A stretch of 64,000 nucleotides of DNA from Panicum virgatum (Eukaryota > Streptophyta > Magnoliopsida > Poales > Poaceae): positions 42,327,674 to 42,391,673 of the forward strand of contig NC_053142.1 in assembly GCF_016808335.1 (NCBI RefSeq), in the 5' to 3' direction. The notes beneath the pieces were generated by a model, which saw only the letters and a program-made list of their open reading frames with translations, was not told the origin of the DNA and searched no databases. Position numbers and translations under genes: made by a program. Of this stretch, positions 10,835 to 20,829 are shown one piece after another; within the stretch, counting starts at the first letter, position 1; every line of letters begins with the position of its first letter.

Positions 10835-12393
10835 GGAGATTTCAGATTTGACTCGATCGAGCTTGTTTTGTTCGTCTGAGCATGCCATGCCTTCTCGAAT
10901 GGTTAGGATTTGGAAGAAGGGCCACCCGCGGATGAGTGATGACTAGTCAGTCACCCACAAGAAGCTGCAGCGGAGACCTGCGATGTGCCGTGCGCGCGGG
11001 GAACTTTCCGCGCTCCGCCAATGTCGTTGCCTTACTCTCTTTTTCTCAACACGTTCATGCCCCCCGTTGGTTCGCAGGAATGCAGGATAGTCACCTCTGG
11101 TATAGAAAACGACCTTGGTTAATTTCTTACCGGCAACCCTACCTCAGCTTCCAGATCCATTGAACATTTGACTCTAGAATCTGAGCTGGAAGTTGCCTGG
11201 ATGGTGGGGTTTCACTTCATGCCTACTACTACGCCCATTCCAAATTTTAATTCATTTGACTTTTCCGACTTCAAATTTAACCACACATCTTAATTAAAAA
11301 AATTAAGTTATTTTTGAAGAATTTTTATTAATAAAGCAAGCCACAACAAAAAAAATGATATTTCACACACATTTTTGAATAAAATGAGTGATTAAATTTG
11401 GAGTAAAAAAAGTTAAACGAATTATAATTTGAAATGGAAGTAGTACCTTTCATTCAGTGTTATGCTGTGCGATTTTATTTTCATGCCTTTATCGGCTCCC
11501 TTGTCCGATTAGTACTACCGTTTCAAATTGTAGATTGTTTTAACAAATCTGGATACGTATATTTTCCTAAATAGATATTATGTCTATAGATATATGTAAA
11601 CTTATGTATCTGGTGGGACTTCGGTGGTCGTTATTTGGCTTGATTGCCTCTGGTAGTGATATTTTCTTCTTCTTCTTCCAAAAGTTTCGGGTGAAAGCTC
11701 TATCTGGCGCATGCGTGATGTGTACCAAACGAAACTACCAGCGGCTTTATATAGGTCTCATTTTTTTTACCCGAACTACGATGGACTTGGGTCGGCCTGA
11801 ACGATAAATTAAAACTATAAGAGTTTAAAGAGGAGGACCCGCTCAAACGGAGTCGGCCAATCGGGTGAAGAAAAGATAGCTGCTACCAGCCGTTTCGGAA
11901 CCCAGCTACACGGGACGGAGGGACGGCGTGTCCACTACTACTCCGGTGTCCACCGGTGCATGCGCGCGCCCCGTCCGCCGCGAGAGAAGCCCCCGATGCG
12001 ACTACCCGAGCAGCTAGGGATGCGAGTCTCACTTTTTTAGTCAATGAGTCGACTCAAAATTTGATAAAATAAATTAGAATGATATACTATATAATTAGTT
12101 ATGGAGATAAAATAAACTAAAAGTAAGAAATCTAAAAACATCAATAGGTATCCACTTACATCTCTACGAGCAGCAGTTGCAAGCCACTGATCGGCACCAG
12201 GAGACCGTGGCAGATTCAAGATCCATGGAGCTCCGGATCCAGCTCGATTAGATCGATTCCAGAACATGATACAATCACTGACGTGGCATGTTGCTAGCCG
12301 CGAGCGCCTTCCGTTCAGTATGTCTGAAGCTGCGAGGTTGCTGCTTGGCCTGTACGTGCCGCAGTGACTCTGACTCGCAGACTTGACGGTCAT
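10835..12393. other. Promoter-side region of UGT gene 1
   Basis: Upstream flank of UGT gene 1. It contains the Stowaway-like MITE at 11232-11440 and otherwise AT-rich sequence without a supported gene. Confidence 0.5.
11232..11440. mobile_element. Stowaway-like MITE
   Basis: Inverted ends CCCATTCCAAATTTTAATTC and AATTATAATTTGAAATGG, with TA on both outer sides (11230-11231 and 11441-11442). AT-rich and non-coding. Its ends resemble those of the MITE at 27795. Confidence 0.7.
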
Positions 12394-12540
12394 TCACCCG
12401 GCTGTTCTGTTCCAGCACCAACCAACAGTATTTTTTTCTCACACCACTCCAGCAGTAGTCTCCACCACTAACCAGCCAGCAGTATTTTTCTCTCACACCA
12501 CTCCAGCAGCAGCCTCCAGCACCAGCACAACTAACAGGGT
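12394..12540. repeat. Dispersed repeat with internal CAGCCAGCAGTATTTTTCTC units
   Basis: Two or three imperfect copies of a unit built on CCAGCAGTATTTTTCTCTCA and CCACTCCAGCAG. A related sequence is at 36355-36510. Probably a fragment of a common grass DNA transposon; the family was not resolved. Confidence 0.5.
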
Positions 12541-12609
12541 TGTCTGCTAATTTTCTATTTTCTATGAAGGAGCAATCGCTAGTGATGATCGGTGCAGTAC
12601 CACCGATAA

Positions 12610-12858
12610 GAGCAAGTATAATAGTTTCGCCGGCTAGTCGCCAGCTGCAATGCGTGCGTGATGGGGATGGACCCTGCTACTATTTAATGTGGCGTTGGCT
12701 GCCCAGCACCCCTAGCCAATTGCAGCACCCACAGCGCTTCTTCGCCGGTTGCAGCAGCCTGGTGGGAACTGGGAAGACGTTCGTTCCCTTCTCCCTTCAT
12801 TTCTCTCTCACATCTATATAGATATGAGCTAATTAGTCGTCCATCATAATACTTGCTC
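12610..12858. mobile_element. Tourist-like MITE (TAA target duplication)
   Basis: Ends GAGCAAGTATAATAG and ATAATACTTGCTC are inverted and flanked by TAA at 12607-12609 and 12859-12861. This fits PIF/Harbinger-derived Tourist elements. It splits a duplicated copy of the UGT gene 2 downstream region. Confidence 0.8.
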
Positions 12859-12861
12859 TAA

Positions 12862-13140
12862 CTAGGACACCAGAATGATGTAATGTCTTGTATTGGACTC
12901 TTGCCTGTGGCGCTTTTTTCGTCGTCAGTCCTGTGCAATGTGATGCAAATCGTGAATAGTATTATGCGATACGCATCTAGAGGAATGCACTATTCTGCTT
13001 GAAACCTTGAAATCAGGAGTTCGAGTTTGTTTGACAGAGCAAAGCTTTTATATGTTACAATGGCACAGATCATCACTCTCCTTTCGGTTTGGAGAAGCAA
13101 AATACAGCTCGAATTCAAACTGAAACAAGCATGCATTCGA
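12862..13140 (-). repeat. Relic copy of the UGT gene 2 downstream region
   Basis: 12862-13140 aligns in the same order with pieces of 13378-13775, the 3' flank of UGT gene 2. Shared words include GGACTCTTGCC, AGAGGAATGCAC, CTGCTTG, GAAATCAGGA and GAGAAGCAAA. The block 12570-12606 likewise matches about 13303-13345. Together they look like the 3' flank left by another UGT copy whose coding part is gone. Confidence 0.65.
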
Positions 13141-13831
13141 GACTTGACATTTCACTCTTACAGTGCGAAATTAGGATAAAGCCATATAAAAAGTAATAAT
13201 ATTCATGGTACAAAATAATATCTATTTGGAGATATAAATACTAATACTATTTTATTATAAATTTAATCAAATTTGAACTAGTTGATCGGGATCCCATAAT
13301 ATTCTACGGAGGAGCAACCGCCAGCGACGACCGGCCGGCGCGACATCAACGATGTCTGCGGCGCCGAGTGATGTGACGCCTTGTTTTGGACTCTTGCCAG
13401 CGGAGCGGTTGGCCGGTGGCAGCCGCCCTTAGAAACTGGCGCTTTTGTCGTCGTCGGCCCTGCGCGGTCATGCACGGAGGCTCGGAGAGTTCACGCTCGA
13501 TGAGGACAATTCGGATGCTGAAAGCCTATAACATCCTGCACCACAAATTGCCATCACTTGGATCCGGGAGGATCCAACTCCTACTTTCTGATGCGACGCA
13601 GTCATGAACAGTATGCGACGAGCATCCAGAGGAATGCACAGTTCTGCTTGTTTGAAATCAGGAATTCGAGTTTGCTTGACAAAGCAAGCTTTTATGTTAC
13701 ACTGGAAGTTGGAACAGATCACTCCGCACGTTTTGGAGAAGCAAATACAGCTCAAATTCAAATTGAAACAAACACACAAACGGGAGAATTTTTATTTTTC
13801 CAACAATACATTGTGTTCTTACAATCTTACT

Positions 13832-15217
13832 TCATCTGGTGATGTGAGCAACGAGGTCCTCAAAATCCTTCTGGGACGACCCGCCGGCAGTCGCGGACGC
13901 GCGGACGGCCTCACCAACATCCGCTGCCCGCTGCCGCACGGCGCGCCCTTCGTCGGAGGCCATCATCCTCTCGATCACCTGCTGTATGGTCGCCGCCGGA
14001 ATCACCTCGGCGTGCTTCTCCCACGGCCTGACCAGGAAGCCGGCCTTGAGGTACCCGCACACGACCTCCGCGACCCAGGGCTGGTCGGAGTGCATGGGCC
14101 ACGCCAGGATGGGCTTCCCGTGGCTCATGCTCTCCATCGTCGAGTTCCACCCGCAGTGGCTCACGAACGCCGCCGTGGCAGGGTGAGCCAGGATATCCAG
14201 CTGCGGCGCCCACCCGGTGATCACCAGTCCTCTGCCCTCGATCTGCTTGGTGAATTCCGCGAGCAGCCTGGCGTGCCGGCTCTCGCCGTCGTCCGCGAAC
14301 ACGTTGGCACGGTCGGCGTCGCGGAGGACCCAAATGAAGCGCTGCTTGCTGCCGCGCAGCGCCGCCGCGAGCTCCTCGATTTGCTCGCCGTGCAGCGAGG
14401 ACATGGAGCCAAACGACACGTAGATCACGGATGCCGGCGGCTGTTCGTCGAGCCATCGGAGGCACCCGTGCCGGCTTCTGCTGCTCTGCTCGGGTGCGCT
14501 CGCGTCCCGCAGCGGGTTTAACGGCCCGATGGCGAACACCTTCTTGCCGCCGGCCGCCATTTGCTGGGCGAGAATATCGATGAACTCGCCCTCGAGCGCG
14601 CGGCACGAGTTGGCGAGCAAGCCGGCGCTGGCAACCATGGATTGCTCCGCCCTCGTCCGTTTGTGGATGTACTCCATGAACTCCTCCGTCACGTAGCGGT
14701 CGATGGGGCGGTACTCAAGCCCGCGCTCGCGCAGAAGCCTGCCCCCGTATTCCACCCGCCCGATGATGGACGAGACGGCGGTGCAGTGCAGCCCGTACCC
14801 CTCGCCGTTGGGCAGCCGCGCGGCCTCTTCGGCGACGAAGCCGTTCATGAGGTCGTACAGGACCACGACGCGGCGGTGGGAGGCGGAGGCCTCGCGGAGG
14901 AGCGCCGCCAACGGGGCGGGCGCGCTGGCGGTGAAGGCCTCCCACAGGGGCATGAGGTGCGACGGGAAGGGCGAGCCCGCGGCGGGGTCCGGCGGCGGCG
15001 AGGCGTACTCGGAGATGGCGATCTCGTGGAACTGGACGCGGCGGAGGGCGTCGTCGCCCCAGCCGTGCACGCGCGCGCGGGCCTGGCGGACGTGCTCCGC
15101 CGGCGCCGCGTAGTGCACGGGCAGCCCCTGCGCCGCGAGCTGTAGCGACAGGTGCAGGAGCTGGTTCAGGTGGCCCTGCGCCGGGAACGGCACAGCCACG
15201 ACGGCGACGGATTCCAT
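13832..15217 (-). CDS. UGT gene 2: cis-zeatin O-glucosyltransferase-like UDP-glycosyltransferase (UGT93 family)
   Basis: Single-exon frame of 461 aa beginning [20 protein letters not shown]. Catalytic His 16 and Asp 122 ([11 protein letters not shown]) are present. [13 protein letters not shown] precedes the PSPG box at about 336-379 (WAPQLDIL...[10 protein letters not shown]...WPMHSDQ), ending in the Gln associated with UDP-glucose. It should be a soluble cytosolic glucosyltransferase acting on cytokinin side chains or a related alcohol; the acceptor-binding middle differs from gene 1, so the acceptor may differ too. A TATA-like box lies about 75 bp upstream. Gene 1 lies downstream on the same strand, consistent with tandem duplication. 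No frame break or missing key residue is seen. Confidence 0.85.
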   Translation of the reverse strand: MESVAVVAVPFPAQGHLNQLLHLSLQLAAQGLPVHYAAPAEHVRQARARVHGWGDDALRRVQFHEIAISEYASPPPDPAAGSPFPSHLMPLWEAFTASAPAPLAALLREASASHRRVVVLYDLMNGFVAEEAARLPNGEGYGLHCTAVSSIIGRVEYGGRLLRERGLEYRPIDRYVTEEFMEYIHKRTRAEQSMVASAGLLANSCRALEGEFIDILAQQMAAGGKKVFAIGPLNPLRDASAPEQSSRSRHGCLRWLDEQPPASVIYVSFGSMSSLHGEQIEELAAALRGSKQRFIWVLRDADRANVFADDGESRHARLLAEFTKQIEGRGLVITGWAPQLDILAHPATAAFVSHCGWNSTMESMSHGKPILAWPMHSDQPWVAEVVCGYLKAGFLVRPWEKHAEVIPAATIQQVIERMMASDEGRAVRQRAADVGEAVRASATAGGSSQKDFEDLVAHITR

Positions 15218-15289
15218 GGAGGCCGGCCGGGATTTCTCTCGCTAGATGGATTGGCTGTGGCTTGCACTGAATGGTTCGCTAGCTCCGTG

Positions 15290-15297
15290 TATATAGT
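15290..15297 (-). promoter_or_regulatory. Probable TATA box of UGT gene 2
   Basis: The minus strand reads ACTATATA about 73 bp before the start codon at 15217, a normal plant spacing for a short 5' UTR. Confidence 0.6.
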
Positions 15298-16212
15298 ATC
15301 TCACTGATAGCAAGCAGCACGCGCTCGACGAGTTTGGACATCGAAGAAAAGTTTGTTCGTTTTCTTCTCATGGCAGAAAGTGATCACTCGTCAGCGCCTC
15401 CCGTGCCATACGGCGAAATGACTTGACTGGCTGCCTACTAGAAGCCCGGCCCGCCCAGCTGCAGCTGTCGTGGAAATTTCTGCGCTCTCGGTGGAATTGG
15501 AACGCCAAGTTGCAGTCCCACGACGTGCATGCCAAGGTCAGTCCTATTTTTGTTTCATGAATACTAATATGTACCTCAAAATTACTAGTCCGCCATGTGA
15601 AGGTATGGATTGGTGGATATGCGTGTAACATTTTTATGAGACTAGATTTGTGTGTAACTAGCTAATCATCATGTTTTGTCAGAACGACCCTTGAACTTGC
15701 CAGGATAGAACTATGCAGGGGCGGAGCCGGCCCGGCTCAGGGCCAAGGGCCACTTCATGGGCTGGGGCTTTTTTTTTTTGAGGGATCATGGGCTGAGGCC
15801 TTTTTGTTACAGTACTCTACATTGTAGAAAAAATAGGCTAATGTTTAGGACCATAGCTCTAGTGGCCTAGGCCCTCCTCCGCCTTTGAACTGTGGTTTTG
15901 TGGTTGTTTTTATGTTATACATATACATATGCCATACATATATCAGAGTTGTAAGTATCTTTCTATCAGTGTTTCATACACCGGCTAATAATAGGCTAAC
16001 GCCCAAAAGACAAGACAAGGATGTATACTGGTTCAACCGCCCTACGTCCAATTCGGGTTCGTTCATGTTCCTTGCGTTTGAGTGCGCTGAGGTGCTTATA
16101 ACTAGCTGCTCGCAAACGTGCAAGATTGTGTGAGTGTGCACGCGTATGAGAGTCAAAAGTGTTCACACAGAGAGAGAGAATAAGGCTCGGTACTATCTTA
16201 GTCCGGTGGGCT
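15298..16212. other. Upstream region of UGT gene 2 with repeat fragments
   Basis: Holds a segment (about 15715-15895) starting GCAGGGGCGGAGCC and ending CCTCCTCCGCC, a widespread grass repeat. A further piece (about 15980-16200, with GGATGTATACTGGTTCAACC) resembles part of an LTR. No gene is seen. The gypsy element at 16213 inserted into this fragment (target GGGCT). Confidence 0.45.
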
Positions 16213-16629
16213 TGTCAGACCCGGAACAGCGGGATTGCCCACAGGCACAGAATATCCTAAAGCAGGGAGTAGTCCATGACTATACCCTACTTTTTTTTAT
16301 CTATCCGAATAGGAGTAGAACTAGTCGCAGGTCTCTCGGGAACTAGCCGAACCCCTCGGACTAGAATCCTAACAAAACTCGACAAAGTTTTCCATGTAAC
16401 CCTGTTCCCCCAGATCATATAAGGACGAGCACGGACCCCTCCAAAACATCGAACAATACTAGAGGGAATACAAACCACCACACATGATATAGGGTATTAC
16501 GCTCCGGCGGCCTGAACCTGTCTAAATCCTTGTGTTCCTTGCACCATCGCGTTCTGATCTCGGTGAGTCCCTACTCATAACCACTCTCCTCGGGATACCC
16601 TCGGAGAACCCGACGGTAAAACACCGACA
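16213..16629 (+). repeat. 5' LTR of the 16.2-27.1 kb element
   Basis: Starts TGTCAGACCC and ends ACACCGACA. It contains CAGATCATATAAGGACGAGC near 16415, a likely TATA box for element transcription. Confidence 0.88.
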
Positions 16630-16631
16630 GC

Positions 16632-16649
16632 TGGCGCCCACCATGGGGC
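16632..16649 (+). promoter_or_regulatory. Primer-binding site of the 16.2-27.1 kb element
   Basis: TGGCGCCCACCATGGGGC begins two bases after the LTR. The same bases contain the gag start codon at 16643. Confidence 0.7.
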
Positions 16650-18562
16650 CTCTCGCCAAAGATCGTAGGAAGAATTCGATGGCTTCTCTAGACGACAATC
16701 CTATGCTCGAAAAAGGCACTTCCCTTCGCGTCGGCTCTTGGATCTTCATCGCCGATGGATCAGGCGGTTTTGAAAGCTTCTCAATCGTTCAAGATCCTCC
16801 AGAAGTTTCAGAAGCTACGAAACGACGCGAATTCGACGAATTCATCGATCAACTCGAAGAAATCGGATTTTTGGATCTCAACAACGAAGCCCGAATTCAA
16901 CCCAAATTCGACGAATTCAAAGCCAAAACACTCTCCGAATTGGAAGAGGATTTGGAAAAACTACTGGAAGATTCTGAGCAAGAAATTTCCACGAACGGAA
17001 AGACTCCACCTTCCAATTGCACCCACTCCGTTGAACCAAGTCTTCGGAAGAAAAAGTCAAAGACCAGCTTAAAAAAAAACTACTCGCAAAAAGAAGCCGT
17101 CGAATGACACTTTTTCAAACATCGATGATATCGATGAAAAAAATCGAATACTGCCTTCAGCTAGCCGAGGACACGTTCAACATCAATACTTCTCGCGAAG
17201 AAACCTCCAACCAGTGGGCCCTCAGCTCCGCAGAGCTGGAGCAAGATCAAACTTTCATCAAATATCTCGAAGAATTAGATGATCCAATATCTGAAGACGA
17301 ACTAGCTAAATGGTCACACGACATCGACTTGTTTATGGAAGGACTAACCAATCCTGACAAGCTTGAAACTCTTTGGGAACAATCTAAAGCAAAGAAGCTG
17401 TGGGTCGATTCACAAAACAAGTCACTGAATCAACATCTATCACAATCACACCCTGCAGAAGACTCTGTATCAATCGAAGACTACATAAGTCGCTGGTGTA
17501 ACGTTGTTCAAACTCTAAATTCTCCTACCCCGCAAGAAGATCACCTAATTCCGCAGAAGAATTCTACAGAAAAATGGGACAATTTGGACAAATACGACAA
17601 ATTCCTAAATGAACTGCCAGTTCGAATCGAAGGCGGATGGCCCCCACCGGATCACATCCCATACGGCGAAGACCTTCTGCGACACACTCTCGGATTCTCT
17701 TCCCGAGTCAAGCCAGACAAGAAACTATACCCAGATTCGGATCAGGTTCTTCAAGAAAGCCGACTCGCAATACAACCCGATTCGGACAAGACGACTGAAT
17801 CCGACAAGCAGTCTACTTCCACAGCCACTATAAAAGGAGAACTGCAACCCTCAATTCAAGACGAGAAGTAGCAATCATCCGAAGACGAAGAACTACCGTT
17901 CCAGCAAGGCTTTCCGCTCAAAGAAGACACCGCCAATCCAAAAATTCGCAACCACAATCGCGAAATTTTCATGGCCTTTCTCTCGGACGCCACGAACCAA
18001 AAAGCTAACTCCACAGCATTAGAAGACCTGGACTATGATGATTTCCTTTCTGAACCAGAGGAGAATGAAGCAACAACAACTAGCTGCGAAATTCCTTCAC
18101 CTCCACCAGGAGTCACAGTCACTGTCCATCTGGACAACAACCCGAAGATGATTCTCAAGACAGAGCACCATCAACAACTTGGCGACTCCTTTGACTATTC
18201 CAACAACGACCTACACAATGTTATCAATATTGGTCGCAATGCAAAAAACAGTCATCATCAACAAAGGGGAAGACCATGAAGAAGTCGAAGCCTACAGCCC
18301 GACATCCAACTATCGGATACCCGATACCTACGAGTACAACTCGCGGAAGAGGCGCCGCGACAAAACAGCACCTCTTTCCCAACCGAAGCAGTCGAAGATT
18401 GATTCCACTCACCAGAAGATTCACTCAAGATGCTTCCTGCACCCCAAAGGAAAACACTCGAGTTTTCAATGCATCACCCTTCGCAAAGCACTCGGAGCAC
18501 CTCAAATTTCTCCCAACAAAGACAACAAAGAAGAGAGCCAATACGAGCAATGTCATGCCTAA
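16643..18562 (+). pseudogene. Gag remnant of the gypsy element
   Basis: A first frame runs 16643-17107 (154 aa, acidic, beginning MGPLAKDRRKN). It ends in an ATGA overlap with a second frame from 17104, which suggests a frameshift in one original gene. The second frame continues in phase through a TAG at 17869-17871 to 18279, and then a further shift leads to a frame ending at 18562. That last part carries a Cys/His cluster CFLHPKGKHSSFQC, like the degenerate zinc knuckle of plant gypsy Gag. The protein is rich in Asp, Glu, Lys and Ser. Only the knuckle and the position after the primer-binding site support the Gag call. Confidence 0.6.
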
Positions 18563-18594
18563 CAAATGAAGACAAATGTGCCAGTCACGCAATA

Positions 18595-19120
18595 GAGTCA
18601 TCTATTGGGCTTACCCCCGGTCTTATACCCAATAAAGGCTAGGATGAGTTCGCCCGAGCTCTGACTCAACATCAAAACTACTCGCACTGGCAATCGAGTC
18701 ATCTATTGGGCTTACCCCCGGTCTTATACCCAATAAAGGCTAGGATGGGTTCGCCCGAGCTCTGACTCAACATCAAAACTACTCGTACTGGCAATCGAAT
18801 CATCTATTGGGCTTACCCCCGGTCTTATACCCAATAAAGGCTAGGATGGGTTCGCCCGAGCTCTGACTCAACATCAAAACTACTCATACTAGCAACCGAG
18901 TCATCTACTGGGCTTACCCCCGGTCTTATTCCCAATAAAGGCTAGGATGGGTTCGCCCGAGCTCTGACTCGAGTCATCTATTGGGCTTACCCCCGGTCTT
19001 ACATCCAATAAAGGCTAGGATGGGTTCGCCCAAGCTCCGACTCAGTGCACCACTTATGTTGGCAGAAGACAAATACTCAAACCGATCCCCGGTCTTACAC
19101 CCAATAAAGGACAAAATGGA
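18595..19120 (+). repeat. 101-bp tandem repeat block
   Basis: Copies begin at 18595, 18696, 18797, 18898 and 18971 (the last shortened), with a decayed partial after 19081. Each contains TATTGGGCTTACCCCCGGTC and TACCCAATAAAGGCTAGGAT, so the ends TATTGGG and CCCAATA can pair. It lies just after gag. Confidence 0.9.
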
Positions 19121-19499
19121 TCCACCCGAGCAAAATTCCATTATAAAGAATTCGAGTGCTTCAAATTCGGATGAAAGAGAAGACTTCATCACCAGAGACA
19201 TGAGCTCCCCCCTCCCAAGGGGTACTTCTTCAGGAGTAGATACTCCATCAGTTACTCCGAATACCAACCTTTCCTTGTTAAGTTAAGGTCAAAGGCACGG
19301 CGAATCGTGTGGCTGGGGCTAAGGGACATGTGCTTTGCGGCCCTAGAGACAAGTTCTCTACCCTTAGGAGTAAAACCTAAGAGACATGAGCTCCCCCTCC
19401 CAAGAGGTGGTAACTCCTTCGACTACCTCAAATACCAATCTTTCTTTGTTTATTCAAAGTCAAAGGCACGGCGAATTGAGTAGTCAGGGCTTATGGCCC

Positions 19500-20530
19500 C
19501 ATGGACAAGATCCCTATTTCCCAAGAGGAAACCTTCATCCATGAGGCGACAATTGATCGACTACCACGGTATTCGATCATCGGATGGGACATGATCCCTA
19601 TTCTTCTCGTTCATGAGACAACTTATTCGACTACTGCGGTACTCGACCTTCGGATAGGACAAGTTCCCTATTTCCCAAGAGGAACTCTTCGTCCATGAGG
19701 CGACAAATTATCGACTACTCTAGTACTCGACCTTCGGATGGGACAAGTTCCCTATTTCCCAAGAGGAACTCTTCGTCCATGAGGTGACAAATTATCGACT
19801 ACTCCGGTACTCGACATTCGGATGGGACAAGTTCCCTATTTCCCAAGAGGAACTCTTCGTCCATGAGGCGACAAATTATCGACTACTCCGGTACTCGACC
19901 TTCGGACGGGACAAGTTCCCTATTTCCCAAGAGGAACTCTTCGCCCATGAGGCGACAAATTATCGACTACTCTGGTACTCGACCTTCGGATGGGACAAGT
20001 TCCCTATTTCCCAAGAGTAACTCTTCATCCATGAGGCGACAAATTATCGACTACTCCGGTACTCGACCTTCGGATGGGACAAGTTTCCTATTTCCCAAGA
20101 GGAACCCTTCGTCCATAAGACGACAAATTATCGACTACTCCGATACTCGACCTACGGATGGGACAAGCTCCCTATTCCCTAAGAAGAATTTATCGTCCAT
20201 GAGACGATAACGATCGACTACACTAGTACTCGACCCCTGGACGGGACAAGTTCCCTATCTCCCAAATGGAACTCTTTGTCCATGCAATGACTAATTCGAC
20301 TACTTCAGTACTCGACCTACGGATGGGAGAAGTTCCCTACTTCCCAAGAGGAACCCTTCGTCCATGAGACAACAAATTGATCGACTACTCAAGTACTCGA
20401 TTCTCGGACGGGACAAGCTCCTTATCTCCTAAAAGGATTTTTTCGTCCATGAGACGACTAATTCGACTACTTCGGTACTCGATCCCCGGATGGGGCAAGT
20501 TCCCTATCTCCAAGGACTTGGTCATCCAAG
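19500..20530 (+). repeat. 84-bp tandem repeat block, period divisible by three
   Basis: About twelve imperfect copies of a unit with ATGAGGCGACAAATTATCGA, TACTCGACCTTCGGATGGGA and CAAGTTCCCTATTTCCCAAG. Well-kept copies start at 19695, 19779, 19863 and 19947, exactly 84 bp apart. Because 84 is 28 codons, open frames run through several copies; no coding role is claimed. Confidence 0.9.
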
Positions 20531-20829
20531 AGATGACAATTCATCGACTGCTACGCACTCGACCTCCAGAACATACAAAAGAAGAGAATAATCGACCACT
20601 ATAGGACTCGAAGCAATCTCTCCACAAAGGAACTACTCGTCCACAAGACGACTAGCAAATCGACTACTACGGTACTCAAAGAAATAATTAAAGATAGCCG
20701 ATGACAAGCTTCATGAAAAGGCAATCAGCCAACCGACCGTCAACCAAAAGGAAATTGTACTATACATCAGAATATTCAAAAGTACTGCAGTGGACACACA
20801 TCCACGCAAAAGAATATTACAGCAATTGT

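Noticed and set aside
9698..10879. 393-codon plus-strand frame, and similar long frames opposite or beside each UGT gene
   Set aside because: They are shadows of the GC-rich UGT reading frames, Arg/Ala/Gly-rich, and lack domain motifs; the minus-strand UGT frames carry the conserved residues.
10835..10888. 18-codon upstream extension of UGT gene 1
   Set aside because: The other three copies begin at MES, and the extension has no family similarity.
18595..20530. Regular repeats that might suggest a CRISPR array
   Set aside because: The units are contiguous or near-contiguous tandem repeats of 84 and 101 bp, without unique spacers, in a plant retrotransposon.
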